From: Pseudomonas sp. KU43P | GTDB lineage: Bacteria; Pseudomonadota; Gammaproteobacteria; Pseudomonadales; Pseudomonadaceae | Reading direction: 5' to 3' | NCBI RefSeq assembly: GCF_033095865.1 | Contig: NZ_AP019365.1 | Span: 5,739,501-5,803,500 of the forward strand | DNA length: 64,000 nucleotides | Shown: positions 39,553-47,369 of the stretch, piece by piece | Position numbering within the stretch: the stretch's first letter is position 1 | Layout of the letters: every line of letters begins with the position of its first letter | The notes under the pieces: model-generated | Seen by the model: the letters and a program-made list of their open reading frames with translations, nothing else | Told to the model about the DNA's origin: nothing | Database searches by the model: none | Translations under genes and position numbers: made by a program

Positions 39553-39597
39553 AGTATCTGCAGGCCGCATGAAGACGATATGACTTCAATGTGACAA
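39553..39597 (-). promoter_or_regulatory. Three-repeat Pho box and -10 of pstS
   Basis: On the minus strand three 7-mers with 4-bp spacers: TTGTCAC (39597-39591), AAGTCAT (39586-39580), TCTTCAT (39575-39569). GATACT (39558-39553) lies ten bases after the last repeat as -10. The extra repeat should raise PhoB binding and fits the need for strong pstS expression. Confidence 0.78.
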
Positions 39598-39661
39598 TTG
39601 GATGAAAGGCCATCACTGGAAACCCAGGATGGCCTTTCAAAATGTTGCAGGGCAGGTCAGG

Positions 39662-39730
39662 CGCCATCGCTGGCAAGCCAGCTCCTACAGGGTTCGGCGT
39701 CGTTCCTGTGGGAGCTGGCTTGCAGCAAGG
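39662..39730. repeat. REP pair 9 (variant)
   Basis: CATCGCTGGCAAGCCAGCTCCTACAGG on the left (in pieces) and GGAGCTGGCTTGCAGC on the right; both arms carry the same compensating C-to-T/G-to-A change (CTGGCAAGCCAG), which keeps the inner hairpin. The right copy is truncated. Confidence 0.75.
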
Positions 39731-39738
39731 TCGATGCC

Positions 39739-41028
39739 TCAGCGCTTATTGGCGAGCAGGTAGACGCCCACGATCAGACCGACGGCGCACAAGCCAGCGA
39801 CGTAATACGCCGGTGCCATCGGGCTCACCTTGAGCAGCGCAGTCACCACCATCGGCGTCAAACCGCCGAAGATCGCGTAAGCCATGTTGTAGGAGAACGA
39901 CAGGCCGGTAAAACGCACCACCGCCGGGAACGCCTTGACCATAACGTAAGGTACCGCACCGATTACGCCCACGCACAGGCCGGTCACGGCATACAGCGGG
40001 AATAGCAGTTCCGGGTGAGTCGCCAGGCTGTGGTAGAAGGTCCAGGAACTCACCAGCAGCATCAGGCTGCCGATCACGAACACCCGGCCGGCGCCAAAAC
40101 GGTCGGCCAGGCTGCCAGAGGCCACGCAGCCAAGGCTGAGCAGCACGATGGCCAGGCTGTTGGCCTTGAGCGAGTCGGTCGGGCTGATGTGGTAGATGCT
40201 CTGCAACAGTGCCGGGGTCATCAGGATGACCACGACGATGCCTGCCGACAGCAGCCAGGTCAGCAACATCGACAAGATGATCGGGCCACGGTGGTCACGC
40301 AGTACCGCGCGCAGCGGCAGCTCCTCGGCAAGCGCCTTGCGCTGCTGCATCTCGGCGAAAACCGGCGTTTCATGCAGCCAGCGGCGCAGGTACACGGCAA
40401 AAAGCCCGAACACACCCCCCAGCAGGAACGGAACACGCCAGGCGTAATCAGCCACCTCTTCAGGGGTGTAGATGCTGTTGATCAGCGTCGCCACCAGCGA
40501 ACCCAACAGAATACCCGCCGTCAGGCCTGCGGTCAGGGTGCCGCAGGCATAACCCGTATTGCGCGCAGGCACGTGCTCGGAGACGAACACCCAGGCCCCC
40601 GGCACCTCGCCCCCGATCGCCGCGCCCTGGATCACGCGCATCAGCAGCAACAGGATCGGCGCCCACAGGCCTATCTGCGCATAGGTCGGCAAAAGCCCCA
40701 TGATCAGAGTCGGCACGGCCATCATGAAGATGCTCAGGGTGAACATTTTCTTGCGGCCCAACAGGTCACCGAAGTGGGCCATGACGATGCCGCCCAGCGG
40801 CCGCGCCAGGTAACCGGCGGCGAAGATGCCAAAGGTCTGCATCAGGCGTAGCCATTCGGGCATGTCGGCCGGGAAGAACAGCTTGCCGACCACTGTGGCG
40901 AAGAATACGAAGATGATGAAGTCGTAGAACTCCAGCGCGCCGCCCAGGGCGGACAGTGAGAGGGTTTTGTAGTCACTGCGGGTAAGCGGCCGCGAAGGCT
41001 GCTCGATACTGCTCGGCACGGAGGTCAT
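39739..41028 (-). CDS. MFS metabolite:H+ symporter (MHS family)
   Basis: A 429-residue transporter with 12 TM segments. MHS/MFS features include SALGGALEFYDFIIFVFFA in TM1, the ARPLGGIVMAHFGDLLGRKKM loop 2-3 motif and RVIQGAAIGGEVPGAWVFVSEH in TM4-5. The family takes up carboxylates, betaines and similar compounds with protons; the substrate here is not evident. It stands alone between pstS and the thioesterase gene. ATG 41028. Confidence 0.9.
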   Translation of the reverse strand: MTSVPSSIEQPSRPLTRSDYKTLSLSALGGALEFYDFIIFVFFATVVGKLFFPADMPEWLRLMQTFGIFAAGYLARPLGGIVMAHFGDLLGRKKMFTLSIFMMAVPTLIMGLLPTYAQIGLWAPILLLLMRVIQGAAIGGEVPGAWVFVSEHVPARNTGYACGTLTAGLTAGILLGSLVATLINSIYTPEEVADYAWRVPFLLGGVFGLFAVYLRRWLHETPVFAEMQQRKALAEELPLRAVLRDHRGPIILSMLLTWLLSAGIVVVILMTPALLQSIYHISPTDSLKANSLAIVLLSLGCVASGSLADRFGAGRVFVIGSLMLLVSSWTFYHSLATHPELLFPLYAVTGLCVGVIGAVPYVMVKAFPAVVRFTGLSFSYNMAYAIFGGLTPMVVTALLKVSPMAPAYYVAGLCAVGLIVGVYLLANKR

Positions 41029-41380
41029 CGCTGGTTGTTCTCTTGTAGGTCATGCAGGCCGCTTGCAACGCGGCTTCTGGATTGGGCGGACAGGCGAAGA
41101 TAGCAAATTGCCGAGCCACGCCGAAAGCGACACAAAATCCATACAGATATTCATGAATACGCGGTCGTCGCTTGCCGTTTGGCTATATATACTGCCCGTT
41201 CGTAGGAAAAGGTTGCGCTTACTGTGGGATGTTGTGCGAAAACGCCGGTCTTGATGTCAGACGGTTTCGCAGAGTTTCCCTATGGCCGTCCAGCGAAGCG
41301 ATATGGGCGTAGTATGTTTTACGCAGGTTCGTTTCCCTCGCCACACCAACGAAAGCGTCACGGGTCAGAGGCCCCACCGC
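41029..41380. other. Intergenic region, MHS transporter / thioesterase (352 bp)
   Basis: The largest gene-free stretch in the window. It must hold two divergent promoters. An AT-rich block around 41181-41195 (TATATATACT) offers a -10 for rightward transcription without a clear -35. The leader of the transporter on the other strand has AACAACCAG next to its start, one base short of a Crc/Hfq motif. No RNA gene or hairpin terminator is visible. Confidence 0.5.
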
Positions 41381-41779
41381 ATGATCGAACTCGAACAAGA
41401 AGACCCCATCCCGCAAGGCGACCTGGCCTTGCAGATCACCGCATTGCCACGCGAGACCAATGGTTTTGGCGACATCTTCGGCGGTTGGCTGGTCGCCCAG
41501 ATGGACCTTGCCGGCACTGCCATGGCCAGCCGTGTCGCGGGTGGCCGAGTGGCCACGGTAGCCATCGACCGCATGGCCTTCCTGGTGCCCGTGGCCGTGG
41601 GTGCGCAACTGTCGTTCTACACCCAGACCCTGGAAATCGGCCGCAGCTCGATCCAGATGATGGTGGAAGTGTGGAGCGACGACCCGCTGTCCAGCGAATG
41701 GCGCAAGGTCACCGAGGCGGTGTTCGTGTTCGTGGCCATCGACGGTAGCGGCCGCACCCGTTCCGTGCCTCGTCGCTGA
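41381..41779 (+). CDS. YciA-like acyl-CoA thioesterase
   Basis: A 132-residue hot-dog-fold enzyme that hydrolyses acyl-CoA. NGFGDIFGGWLVAQMD (about 23-38) contains the Asn and Asp active-site residues, followed by AGTAMASRVAGGRVATVAID. Start MIELEQEDPIPQGD at 41381 fits family length; the frame is open upstream to 41282 but without family similarity. Confidence 0.9.
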   Translation: MIELEQEDPIPQGDLALQITALPRETNGFGDIFGGWLVAQMDLAGTAMASRVAGGRVATVAIDRMAFLVPVAVGAQLSFYTQTLEIGRSSIQMMVEVWSDDPLSSEWRKVTEAVFVFVAIDGSGRTRSVPRR

Positions 41780-41850
41780 GCCATGCGGGCGTTAAACTCA
41801 TTGCAGGTCATCGGGTCGAAGACCCACAGGCAATCAATGAGAACAGCGCA

Positions 41851-42747
41851 ATGGCTACCTTCAAGGTCGAAACCGAGCAACACGGCGAACTCAACTGCTG
41901 GCGCATCAGCAGCGACCGCGCCGAACTACTGATCGCCCAGCAGGGTGCGCAGATCCTCAGCTACCAGCGTGTTGGCGAGCCACCGCTGTTGTGGCTGAGT
42001 GACCAGGCCATCTTCCGCCAAGGCAAGTCGGTGCGCGCCGGTGTGCCGGTGTGCTGGCCGTGGTTCGGCAACTTGCAGCGCAACCCGCAATCGGTTCAGG
42101 CCATGTATCAGGGTGAACAAGCTCCGGCTCATGGACTGGCGCGCACACGTGACTGGCAGTTGTTGGGTATCGAGGAAGCCGGCAGCGCCCTGCGCATAGC
42201 GTTCGGCCTACCCGAGGCACAGGGCAACCTGCCCGGTTGGCCACATGACGTCGAGCTGAAGCTGCTGGTGGTGCTGGGTGATGAGCTGGAACTGAGCTTG
42301 AGCAGCCGTAACATGGGCAACACGCCTGTGACTATCAGCCAGGCCCTGCACAGTTACTTCGCGGTCAGCGACGTGCGCCAGGCACGGGTCGAGGGTATCG
42401 AAGGGCTCGCCTATATCGAGACCCTGGCCGACTGGGAGCAGCGCCAGCAACAGGGCGCGCTGAACTTTGCCGGCGAGACGGACCGCATCTACCTGAATAC
42501 CCCTTCCACGCTGAGCATCGTCGACCCGCACTGGAGCCGGCGTATTACCTTGACCAGCAGTGGCTCGCGTTCGGCAGTGATCTGGAACCCGTGGACCGAA
42601 CGGGCCAAGGAACTGGCGGACATGGCTGATGATGGCTGGCAGCGGATGCTGTGCATCGAGACGGCGAATGTGTGGGATGACGTGGTGGAGTTGCGGCCTG
42701 GGGCCAGTCATGCATTGCGGGTCAGGATAAGCAGCGCGGCGGCCTGA
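41851..42747 (+). CDS. D-hexose-6-phosphate mutarotase (YeaD-like)
   Basis: A 298-residue aldose-1-epimerase-fold protein interconverting alpha and beta anomers of hexose 6-phosphates. Substrate-contact segments include the RAGVPVCWPWFG loop (~60), the catalytic-His region APAHGLARTRDW (~95) and ETANVWDD near the C-terminus. It lies 71 bp after the thioesterase gene. It could help feed glucose-6-phosphate to Zwf, whose gene lies later in the window, but there is no close linkage. Confidence 0.9.
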   Translation: MATFKVETEQHGELNCWRISSDRAELLIAQQGAQILSYQRVGEPPLLWLSDQAIFRQGKSVRAGVPVCWPWFGNLQRNPQSVQAMYQGEQAPAHGLARTRDWQLLGIEEAGSALRIAFGLPEAQGNLPGWPHDVELKLLVVLGDELELSLSSRNMGNTPVTISQALHSYFAVSDVRQARVEGIEGLAYIETLADWEQRQQQGALNFAGETDRIYLNTPSTLSIVDPHWSRRITLTSSGSRSAVIWNPWTERAKELADMADDGWQRMLCIETANVWDDVVELRPGASHALRVRISSAAA

Positions 42748-42766
42748 ACACTTTGCTGACTTTACC

Positions 42767-42860
42767 GGCCTCATCGCCGGCAAGCCGGCTCCCACAGGTA
42801 CTCCACAGGCTTCAAGTGCGGTGGTATCTCTGCGGGAGCTGGCTTGCCAGCGATAGGGCC
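42767..42860. repeat. REP pair 10 (inverted)
   Basis: Left copy canonical; right copy GGGAGCTGGCTTGCCAGCG with two changes. Between the convergent mutarotase and DUF3299 genes. Confidence 0.83.
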
Positions 42861-42872
42861 AGTGGAGGCACC

Positions 42873-43406
42873 CTACAGGTCAGCGTCTTCCACCACCCTC
42901 ACCTTCCCCGCATCCAGCGCATAGGCCGCATCGGCCAGGTCATTGCTGACCTTCTCCACCTTCAACGTCCCGCTCACCCACAGCGGCGTGTAGATATCGT
43001 CGATCTTCAAGCCTTTCGGATACCGCACCAGCACCAGCTGGTTCGGCGGCGGTGGCGGCACGTGAATGCAGGCGCCTGGGTACGGCACCAGGAAGAACAG
43101 CGTGCTGTTGCCCTTGGCATCACTTTCCAGCGGCACCGGGTAGCCGCCCAGGCGGATATCCCTGCCATTCATGGCCGCTACTGTCTTGGTCGAATACATC
43201 ACCGCCGGCAGGCCTTTGCTCTGCTTGAGGCCCCCCTTGTCGGTGAAGGTGCCCATGGCTTCCGGCGAGTTGTGGTCGATCTCGGGCATCTGCTCCAGCG
43301 CCTTCTGGTCCGACTTGGGCATCAGCTCCAACCAGTCGGTTTCAGGCAGCTCGGCACGGGCCAGGGTGCTGGCAAGCAGCAAGGGGATGAGAAAAAACAC
43401 ACGCAT
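42873..43406 (-). CDS. DUF3299 family exported protein
   Basis: A 177-residue exported protein, signal peptide MRVFFLIPLLLASTLARA. The mature domain contains FFLVPYPGACIHVPPPPPNQLVLV, the hallmark of DUF3299, with a conserved Cys near a run of prolines. The function of the family is unknown. ATG 43406 is used; the frame extends 12 codons upstream without a signal peptide start. Confidence 0.85.
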   Translation of the reverse strand: MRVFFLIPLLLASTLARAELPETDWLELMPKSDQKALEQMPEIDHNSPEAMGTFTDKGGLKQSKGLPAVMYSTKTVAAMNGRDIRLGGYPVPLESDAKGNSTLFFLVPYPGACIHVPPPPPNQLVLVRYPKGLKIDDIYTPLWVSGTLKVEKVSNDLADAAYALDAGKVRVVEDADL

Positions 43407-43454
43407 GGGAATGCTCGGCAACTCGGATGAATTGCCGGGCATTCTAACCAGTAT

Positions 43455-43700
43455 TCAGCGCTTCTTGATGAATCCGTAGATCACCAGAACGATCACGGCA
43501 CCCACCAGCGCACCGAAGAAGCCTGCAGCCTGACCAGCCTGGTAAATCCCCAGGGCCTGGCCACCATAGGTGGCGAGCAAGGAGCCGGCGATGCCCAGCA
43601 GGATGGTCATGATCCAGCCCATGCTGTCGTCGCCCGGCTTGATGAAGCGGGCCAGCAGGCCAACGATGAGGCCGATGAAGATGGTTCCAATGATGCCCAT
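43455..43700 (-). CDS. GlsB/YeaQ/YmgE family stress membrane protein
   Basis: An 81-residue protein with three hydrophobic helices (about 2-20, 28-45, 55-78) and the family motif GLLARFIKPGDDSMGWIMTILLGIAGS. Members are small glycine-rich inner-membrane proteins induced by stress; their molecular role is unclear. ATG 43700 chosen on family length. Confidence 0.9.
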   Translation of the reverse strand: MGIIGTIFIGLIVGLLARFIKPGDDSMGWIMTILLGIAGSLLATYGGQALGIYQAGQAAGFFGALVGAVIVLVIYGFIKKR

Positions 43701-43797
43701 GGCAATCCCTCTGCAGTGAAGATGGAACAAGCCAAAGCCTAGACAGCGCTTTGGCTTGTTGCCATGTTCAGAGGGCAGGCCGCAGGTAGAAGTTCGA

Positions 43798-44880
43798 TCA
43801 GTTGCTGATCAGCGCCTCTACTTCAGCGATCTTGGCGCGCAGGGTGGCCATGTCCTGGCAACGCAGGGTGGCGTGACCGACCTTGCGCCCGACCTTGAAG
43901 GCCTTGCCATAGTGGTGCAGGTGGCAGTCGTCGATGGCAACGACCTTTTCCACCGCAGGCACTTCACCGATGAAGTTGAGCATGGCGCTCTCGCCGACCT
44001 TGGCGGTCGAGCCCAGCGGGATGCCGGCAACGGCACGCAGGTGGTTCTCGAACTGGCTGCACTCGGCACCTTCGATGGTCCAGTGGCCGGAGTTGTGTAC
44101 ACGCGGGGCGATTTCGTTGGCCTTGAGGCCACCGTCGACCTCGAAGAACTCGAAAGCCATTACGCCAACGTAGTCGAGCTGCTTGAGCACGCGGCCGACG
44201 TAGTCTTCGGCCAGCGCCTGCAGCGGGTGCGCCTGGCTGGCAACCGACAGGCGCAGGATGCCGCTTTCGTGGGTGTTGTGCACCAGCGGATAGAAGCGGG
44301 TTTCACCATCGCGGGCACGCACGGCCACCAGCGACACTTCGCCCGTGAACGGTACGAAGCCTTCCAGCAGGCAGGGCACGCTGCCCAGTTCGGCGAAGGT
44401 ATCGACTACATCTTCAGGGGTGCGCAGCACCTTCTGACCCTTGCCGTCGTAGCCCAGGGTACGGGTCTTGAGCACGGCCGGCAGGCCGATGCTGGCCACC
44501 GCGGCATCCAGGTCCTGTTGCGAAAGGATGTCGGCGAAGGCCGGGGTAGGAATACCCAGATCGCGGAACATGCTCTTTTCGAACAGACGGTCGCGTGCGA
44601 TGCGCAGCGCCTCGGCGCTCGGGTAGACCGGGACAAACTGCGAAAGGAACGCCACGGTCTCGGCCGGGACGCTTTCGAACTCGAAGGTCACCAGGTCGAC
44701 TTCGTCAGCCAGCTGGCGCAGGTGATCCTGGTCGCTGTAGTCGGCCCGCAGGTGTTCACCCAGGGGCGCGGCACAGGCGTCTGGCGCCGGGTCGAGGAAG
44801 GCGAAATTCATGCCCAGCGGGGTACCTGCCAGGGCCAGCATACGGCCGAGCTGGCCGCCACCGATAACACCGATCTTCAT
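43798..44880 (-). CDS. purK: N5-carboxyaminoimidazole ribonucleotide synthase
   Basis: A 360-residue ATP-grasp enzyme that carboxylates AIR with bicarbonate and ATP, giving N5-CAIR in purine synthesis. Begins MKIGVIGGGQLGRMLA; ATP-grasp segments KTRTLGYDGKGQ (~145), EVSLVAVR and the FFEVDGGLKANEIAPRVHNSGH metal-site region. It starts 10 bp after purE, so purE-purK form an operon. Confidence 0.97.
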   Translation of the reverse strand: MKIGVIGGGQLGRMLALAGTPLGMNFAFLDPAPDACAAPLGEHLRADYSDQDHLRQLADEVDLVTFEFESVPAETVAFLSQFVPVYPSAEALRIARDRLFEKSMFRDLGIPTPAFADILSQQDLDAAVASIGLPAVLKTRTLGYDGKGQKVLRTPEDVVDTFAELGSVPCLLEGFVPFTGEVSLVAVRARDGETRFYPLVHNTHESGILRLSVASQAHPLQALAEDYVGRVLKQLDYVGVMAFEFFEVDGGLKANEIAPRVHNSGHWTIEGAECSQFENHLRAVAGIPLGSTAKVGESAMLNFIGEVPAVEKVVAIDDCHLHHYGKAFKVGRKVGHATLRCQDMATLRAKIAEVEALISN

Positions 44881-44890
44881 GGGTTCAGCC

Positions 44891-45382
44891 TCAAGCCTGG
44901 CGTGGATCTGGGTTGTCCAGCACGGTGTCGGTCTGCTCTGTGCGGAACTGCTTGAGCGCGGCATGGTACTGCGGGTATTTGGCGCCGAGGATGCTCGCCG
45001 ACAGCAGTGCAGCGTTGACCGCACCCGCGCGGCCGATGGCCAGCGTGGCGACCGGCACGCCGGCCGGCATCTGCACGATCGACAGCAGCGAGTCGACACC
45101 CGACAGCATCGACGACTGCACCGGCACGCCCAGCACCGGCAGGTGGGTCTTGGCGGCGCACATGCCTGGCAGGTGGGCTGCACCACCGGCACCGGCAATG
45201 ATCACCTCGATGCCACGCCCTTCTGCCTCTTCGGCATACTGGAACAGCAAGTCCGGGGTGCGGTGGGCAGAAACCACCTTCACTTCGTAGGGAATGCCGA
45301 GTTTTTCCAGCATATCGGCGGTGTGGCTAAGGGTGGACCAATCGGACTTGGAGCCCATGATCACGCCAACCAGTGCACTCAT
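44891..45382 (-). CDS. purE: N5-carboxyaminoimidazole ribonucleotide mutase
   Basis: A 163-residue class I PurE that moves the carboxyl group of N5-CAIR to give CAIR. Active-site motifs MGSKSDW (~9-15), SAHRTP (~38-43) and [22 protein letters not shown] lies before ATG 45382. First gene of purEK, with a leader hairpin 37 bp upstream. Confidence 0.97.
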   Translation of the reverse strand: MSALVGVIMGSKSDWSTLSHTADMLEKLGIPYEVKVVSAHRTPDLLFQYAEEAEGRGIEVIIAGAGGAAHLPGMCAAKTHLPVLGVPVQSSMLSGVDSLLSIVQMPAGVPVATLAIGRAGAVNAALLSASILGAKYPQYHAALKQFRTEQTDTVLDNPDPRQA

Positions 45383-45418
45383 CGTCGAGCCTCTCCTGCA
45401 AGCGCCTTCTGGCGCGCT

Positions 45419-45457
45419 AAAAGCAACAAGCCACGCAGGTGGACCGGCGTGGCTTGT
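45419..45457 (-). promoter_or_regulatory. Leader hairpin of purEK (possible attenuator)
   Basis: On the minus strand ACAAGCCACGC and GCGTGGCTTGT form a perfect 11-bp stem around a 10-base loop (45426-45457), followed by TGCTTTT. It has the look of an intrinsic terminator, but no minus-strand gene lies upstream: the next gene is on the plus strand. It therefore probably sits in the purE 5' leader. Alternatively it could end antisense or pervasive transcription. Confidence 0.5.
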
Positions 45458-45651
45458 CATACGGATTCTGAATCGACCGGGTCGGTCGAAGGCGCGGGAT
45501 TGTAGCGTATTTCGCAGCGAATCGCCCACCCCCATAAGCACATGTCGGATCAAAGGGCAAGCTGTCTCGCGGGACAACTTTTCCAGTTTCATGTGCGGTG
45601 GCCAAACCTCGGACCATGTGCGGCCCAAAACCCGATCGCAGAGGAACACGC

Positions 45652-46278
45652 ATGTTTCGACACTCCCGTGCAGCGCTTGTATTCGGCCTGTCATGCACCC
45701 TGCAAATACCAGCCGCCCTGGCGGCAAAATCGCTGGTGGTGACCGTCTACCCGCATGACGAACTGGTCGAGATCAGCGACGAGCAGCTGAACACCGATTA
45801 CTTCCAGCATTGGCTCGATGAGATGCGCAGCTTCACCGACCATCCCATCGAAATCGTGTTTCGACGCAACGTGGAGGGCATCACCAATATCGATTATGCG
45901 AACATGGCCTCCAGCCAAATTCTGGACACCTTCACTCAAGCGATCGTCGAGCTGCAATCGTCCCATCCCTTCTCGTTCCTCAACAAGCACCTGCTGATGA
46001 CGCGCGACAGCTACGATCACAGCGGTGCGAACTACAATGCCGGCCTGGCCTACTTCAAGCAGAACACGGCTATCGCATCGCTGGCAGCGTACAACGGCCC
46101 CGCCCATGAGATCGGCCACATGCTTTCCACTACCCATGAGGATGCGGAGCTGAAGTTCAACGGCTGGATCTGTGAAACCTACACCCACCCGCGCAGCCCG
46201 GCGCGCTCCAATTGCTATCGCTACAGCGACAAGAACCGGGCGAACATCTCCGAGTACCTCAAGTACAACTCAAACTGA
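45652..46278 (+). CDS. Secreted zincin-like protein with HExxHxxxxxH motif
   Basis: A 208-residue exported protein of unrecognised family. Signal peptide about 1-25 ([10 protein letters not shown]...AALAA). The motif [11 protein letters not shown] at residues 152-162 (ligands His152, His156, His162; Glu153 as base) is followed by Glu163; this is the metzincin zinc signature except that Ser replaces the usual Gly. No Met follows the motif, so a classical Met-turn is absent. Cys174 and Cys188 may form a disulfide; the end is [18 protein letters not shown]. Hand-counted GC of 45841-46080 is 54%, well below neighbours. AGAGGA precedes ATG 45652. Its last nine bases overlap the convergent LysR gene. 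Confidence 0.78.
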   Translation: MFRHSRAALVFGLSCTLQIPAALAAKSLVVTVYPHDELVEISDEQLNTDYFQHWLDEMRSFTDHPIEIVFRRNVEGITNIDYANMASSQILDTFTQAIVELQSSHPFSFLNKHLLMTRDSYDHSGANYNAGLAYFKQNTAIASLAAYNGPAHEIGHMLSTTHEDAELKFNGWICETYTHPRSPARSNCYRYSDKNRANISEYLKYNSN

Positions 46279-47187
46279 CGGCTCGCCTTGGGCGCCGGCC
46301 GACTCCAGCTTGCGCCACAGCAGGCGCACATTGGCCTTGCGCACCAGGGCGCAGCGATACAGGCGGATTTCCAGAGGCACATGCCATTGGCTGCCGCCAC
46401 AGATGGCCAGCTCACCCCGCTCCAGTTCGCCGCGCATGGACAGGTGCGGCACCCAGGCAATGCCCATGCCTTCCAGTGCCATGCTCTTGAGACTGTCAGC
46501 CATGGCCGTTTCGTAGACCGTTGTGTAGCGCAAGCTGCGCTGACGCAACAGGAGGTTGACCGAGCGGCCGAGGAACGCACCAGCACTGTAGGCCAGCAAC
46601 GGCACGCTGCTGTCGCTTTCAAGGTCGAACAGTGGCTTGCCGTCGGCACCCACCGCGCACACCGGCAGCATCTCGGTGTTGCCCATGTGCAGCCATGGGA
46701 AGATCTCGGCATCCATCTGCAGTGCAGCATCAGGGTCGTAGAACGCCAGCATGAGGTCACAGCCACCCTCACGCAAAGCATGCACGGCATCTCCGACGTT
46801 AGTCGCAACCAGCCGGGTGGCGATGTTCAAGCCATCGTTGCGCAACTGGGCGACCCATCGAGGGAAAAAGCCCGATGCCAGGGAGTGCGCAGCCGCCACC
46901 TGAACCACCTCGCCCTGCCCGCCTTCAAGGTGATGGAGATGGCGCAGAACTTCGCCCAACTGGTCGACGACAGTGCGCGCGGTTACCAGAAACAACTGCC
47001 CTGCCTCGGTCAGTTCTATCGGGGTGCGGGAACGATTCACCAGGGTCAACCCAAGTGCCGCTTCCAGGCTGCGGATACGCCGGCTGAAGGCCGGCTGAGT
47101 CACGAAGCGACGCTCCGCCGCCTGGGAAAAACTGCGGGTAGAGGCCAGGGCACTGAAGTCCTCCAGCCACTTGCTTTCAAGGTTCAT
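46270..47187 (-). CDS. LysR family regulator divergent from aspA
   Basis: A 305-residue LysR regulator: HTH residues ~4-60 (SFSQAAERRFVTQPAFSRRIRSLE), effector domain from ~90. MNLESKWLEDFSAL is a common start of LysR proteins next to amino-acid genes. It is divergent from aspA over 182 bp containing a T-N11-A dyad, so aspA is the likely target; effector unknown. Its stop overlaps the stop of the zincin-like gene. Confidence 0.88.
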   Translation of the reverse strand: MNLESKWLEDFSALASTRSFSQAAERRFVTQPAFSRRIRSLEAALGLTLVNRSRTPIELTEAGQLFLVTARTVVDQLGEVLRHLHHLEGGQGEVVQVAAAHSLASGFFPRWVAQLRNDGLNIATRLVATNVGDAVHALREGGCDLMLAFYDPDAALQMDAEIFPWLHMGNTEMLPVCAVGADGKPLFDLESDSSVPLLAYSAGAFLGRSVNLLLRQRSLRYTTVYETAMADSLKSMALEGMGIAWVPHLSMRGELERGELAICGGSQWHVPLEIRLYRCALVRKANVRLLWRKLESAGAQGEPSV

Positions 47188-47254
47188 GAAGCAGATCTCC
47201 CGGCATGCACCAAAATGGAACACGCTCGATTGTCAATTGGCGTCACACGAAACA

Positions 47255-47273
47255 CTATGCCGTTTGTGCATAG
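47255..47273. promoter_or_regulatory. Predicted LysR operator between the LysR gene and aspA
   Basis: CTATGC, 7 bases, GCATAG: a perfect 6-bp dyad including T-N11-A (T at 47258, A at 47270), the classical LysR-type binding motif, midway in the divergent gap. Confidence 0.55.
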
Positions 47274-47369
47274 GTTAGCGTGCAACAGCATTGGCCGCAA
47301 AATCCCCTTAAGGCCTAGGATTGGCGCCATTCCGGCATGTGCCGGGTCAAATTCGAGATGATATCCATC

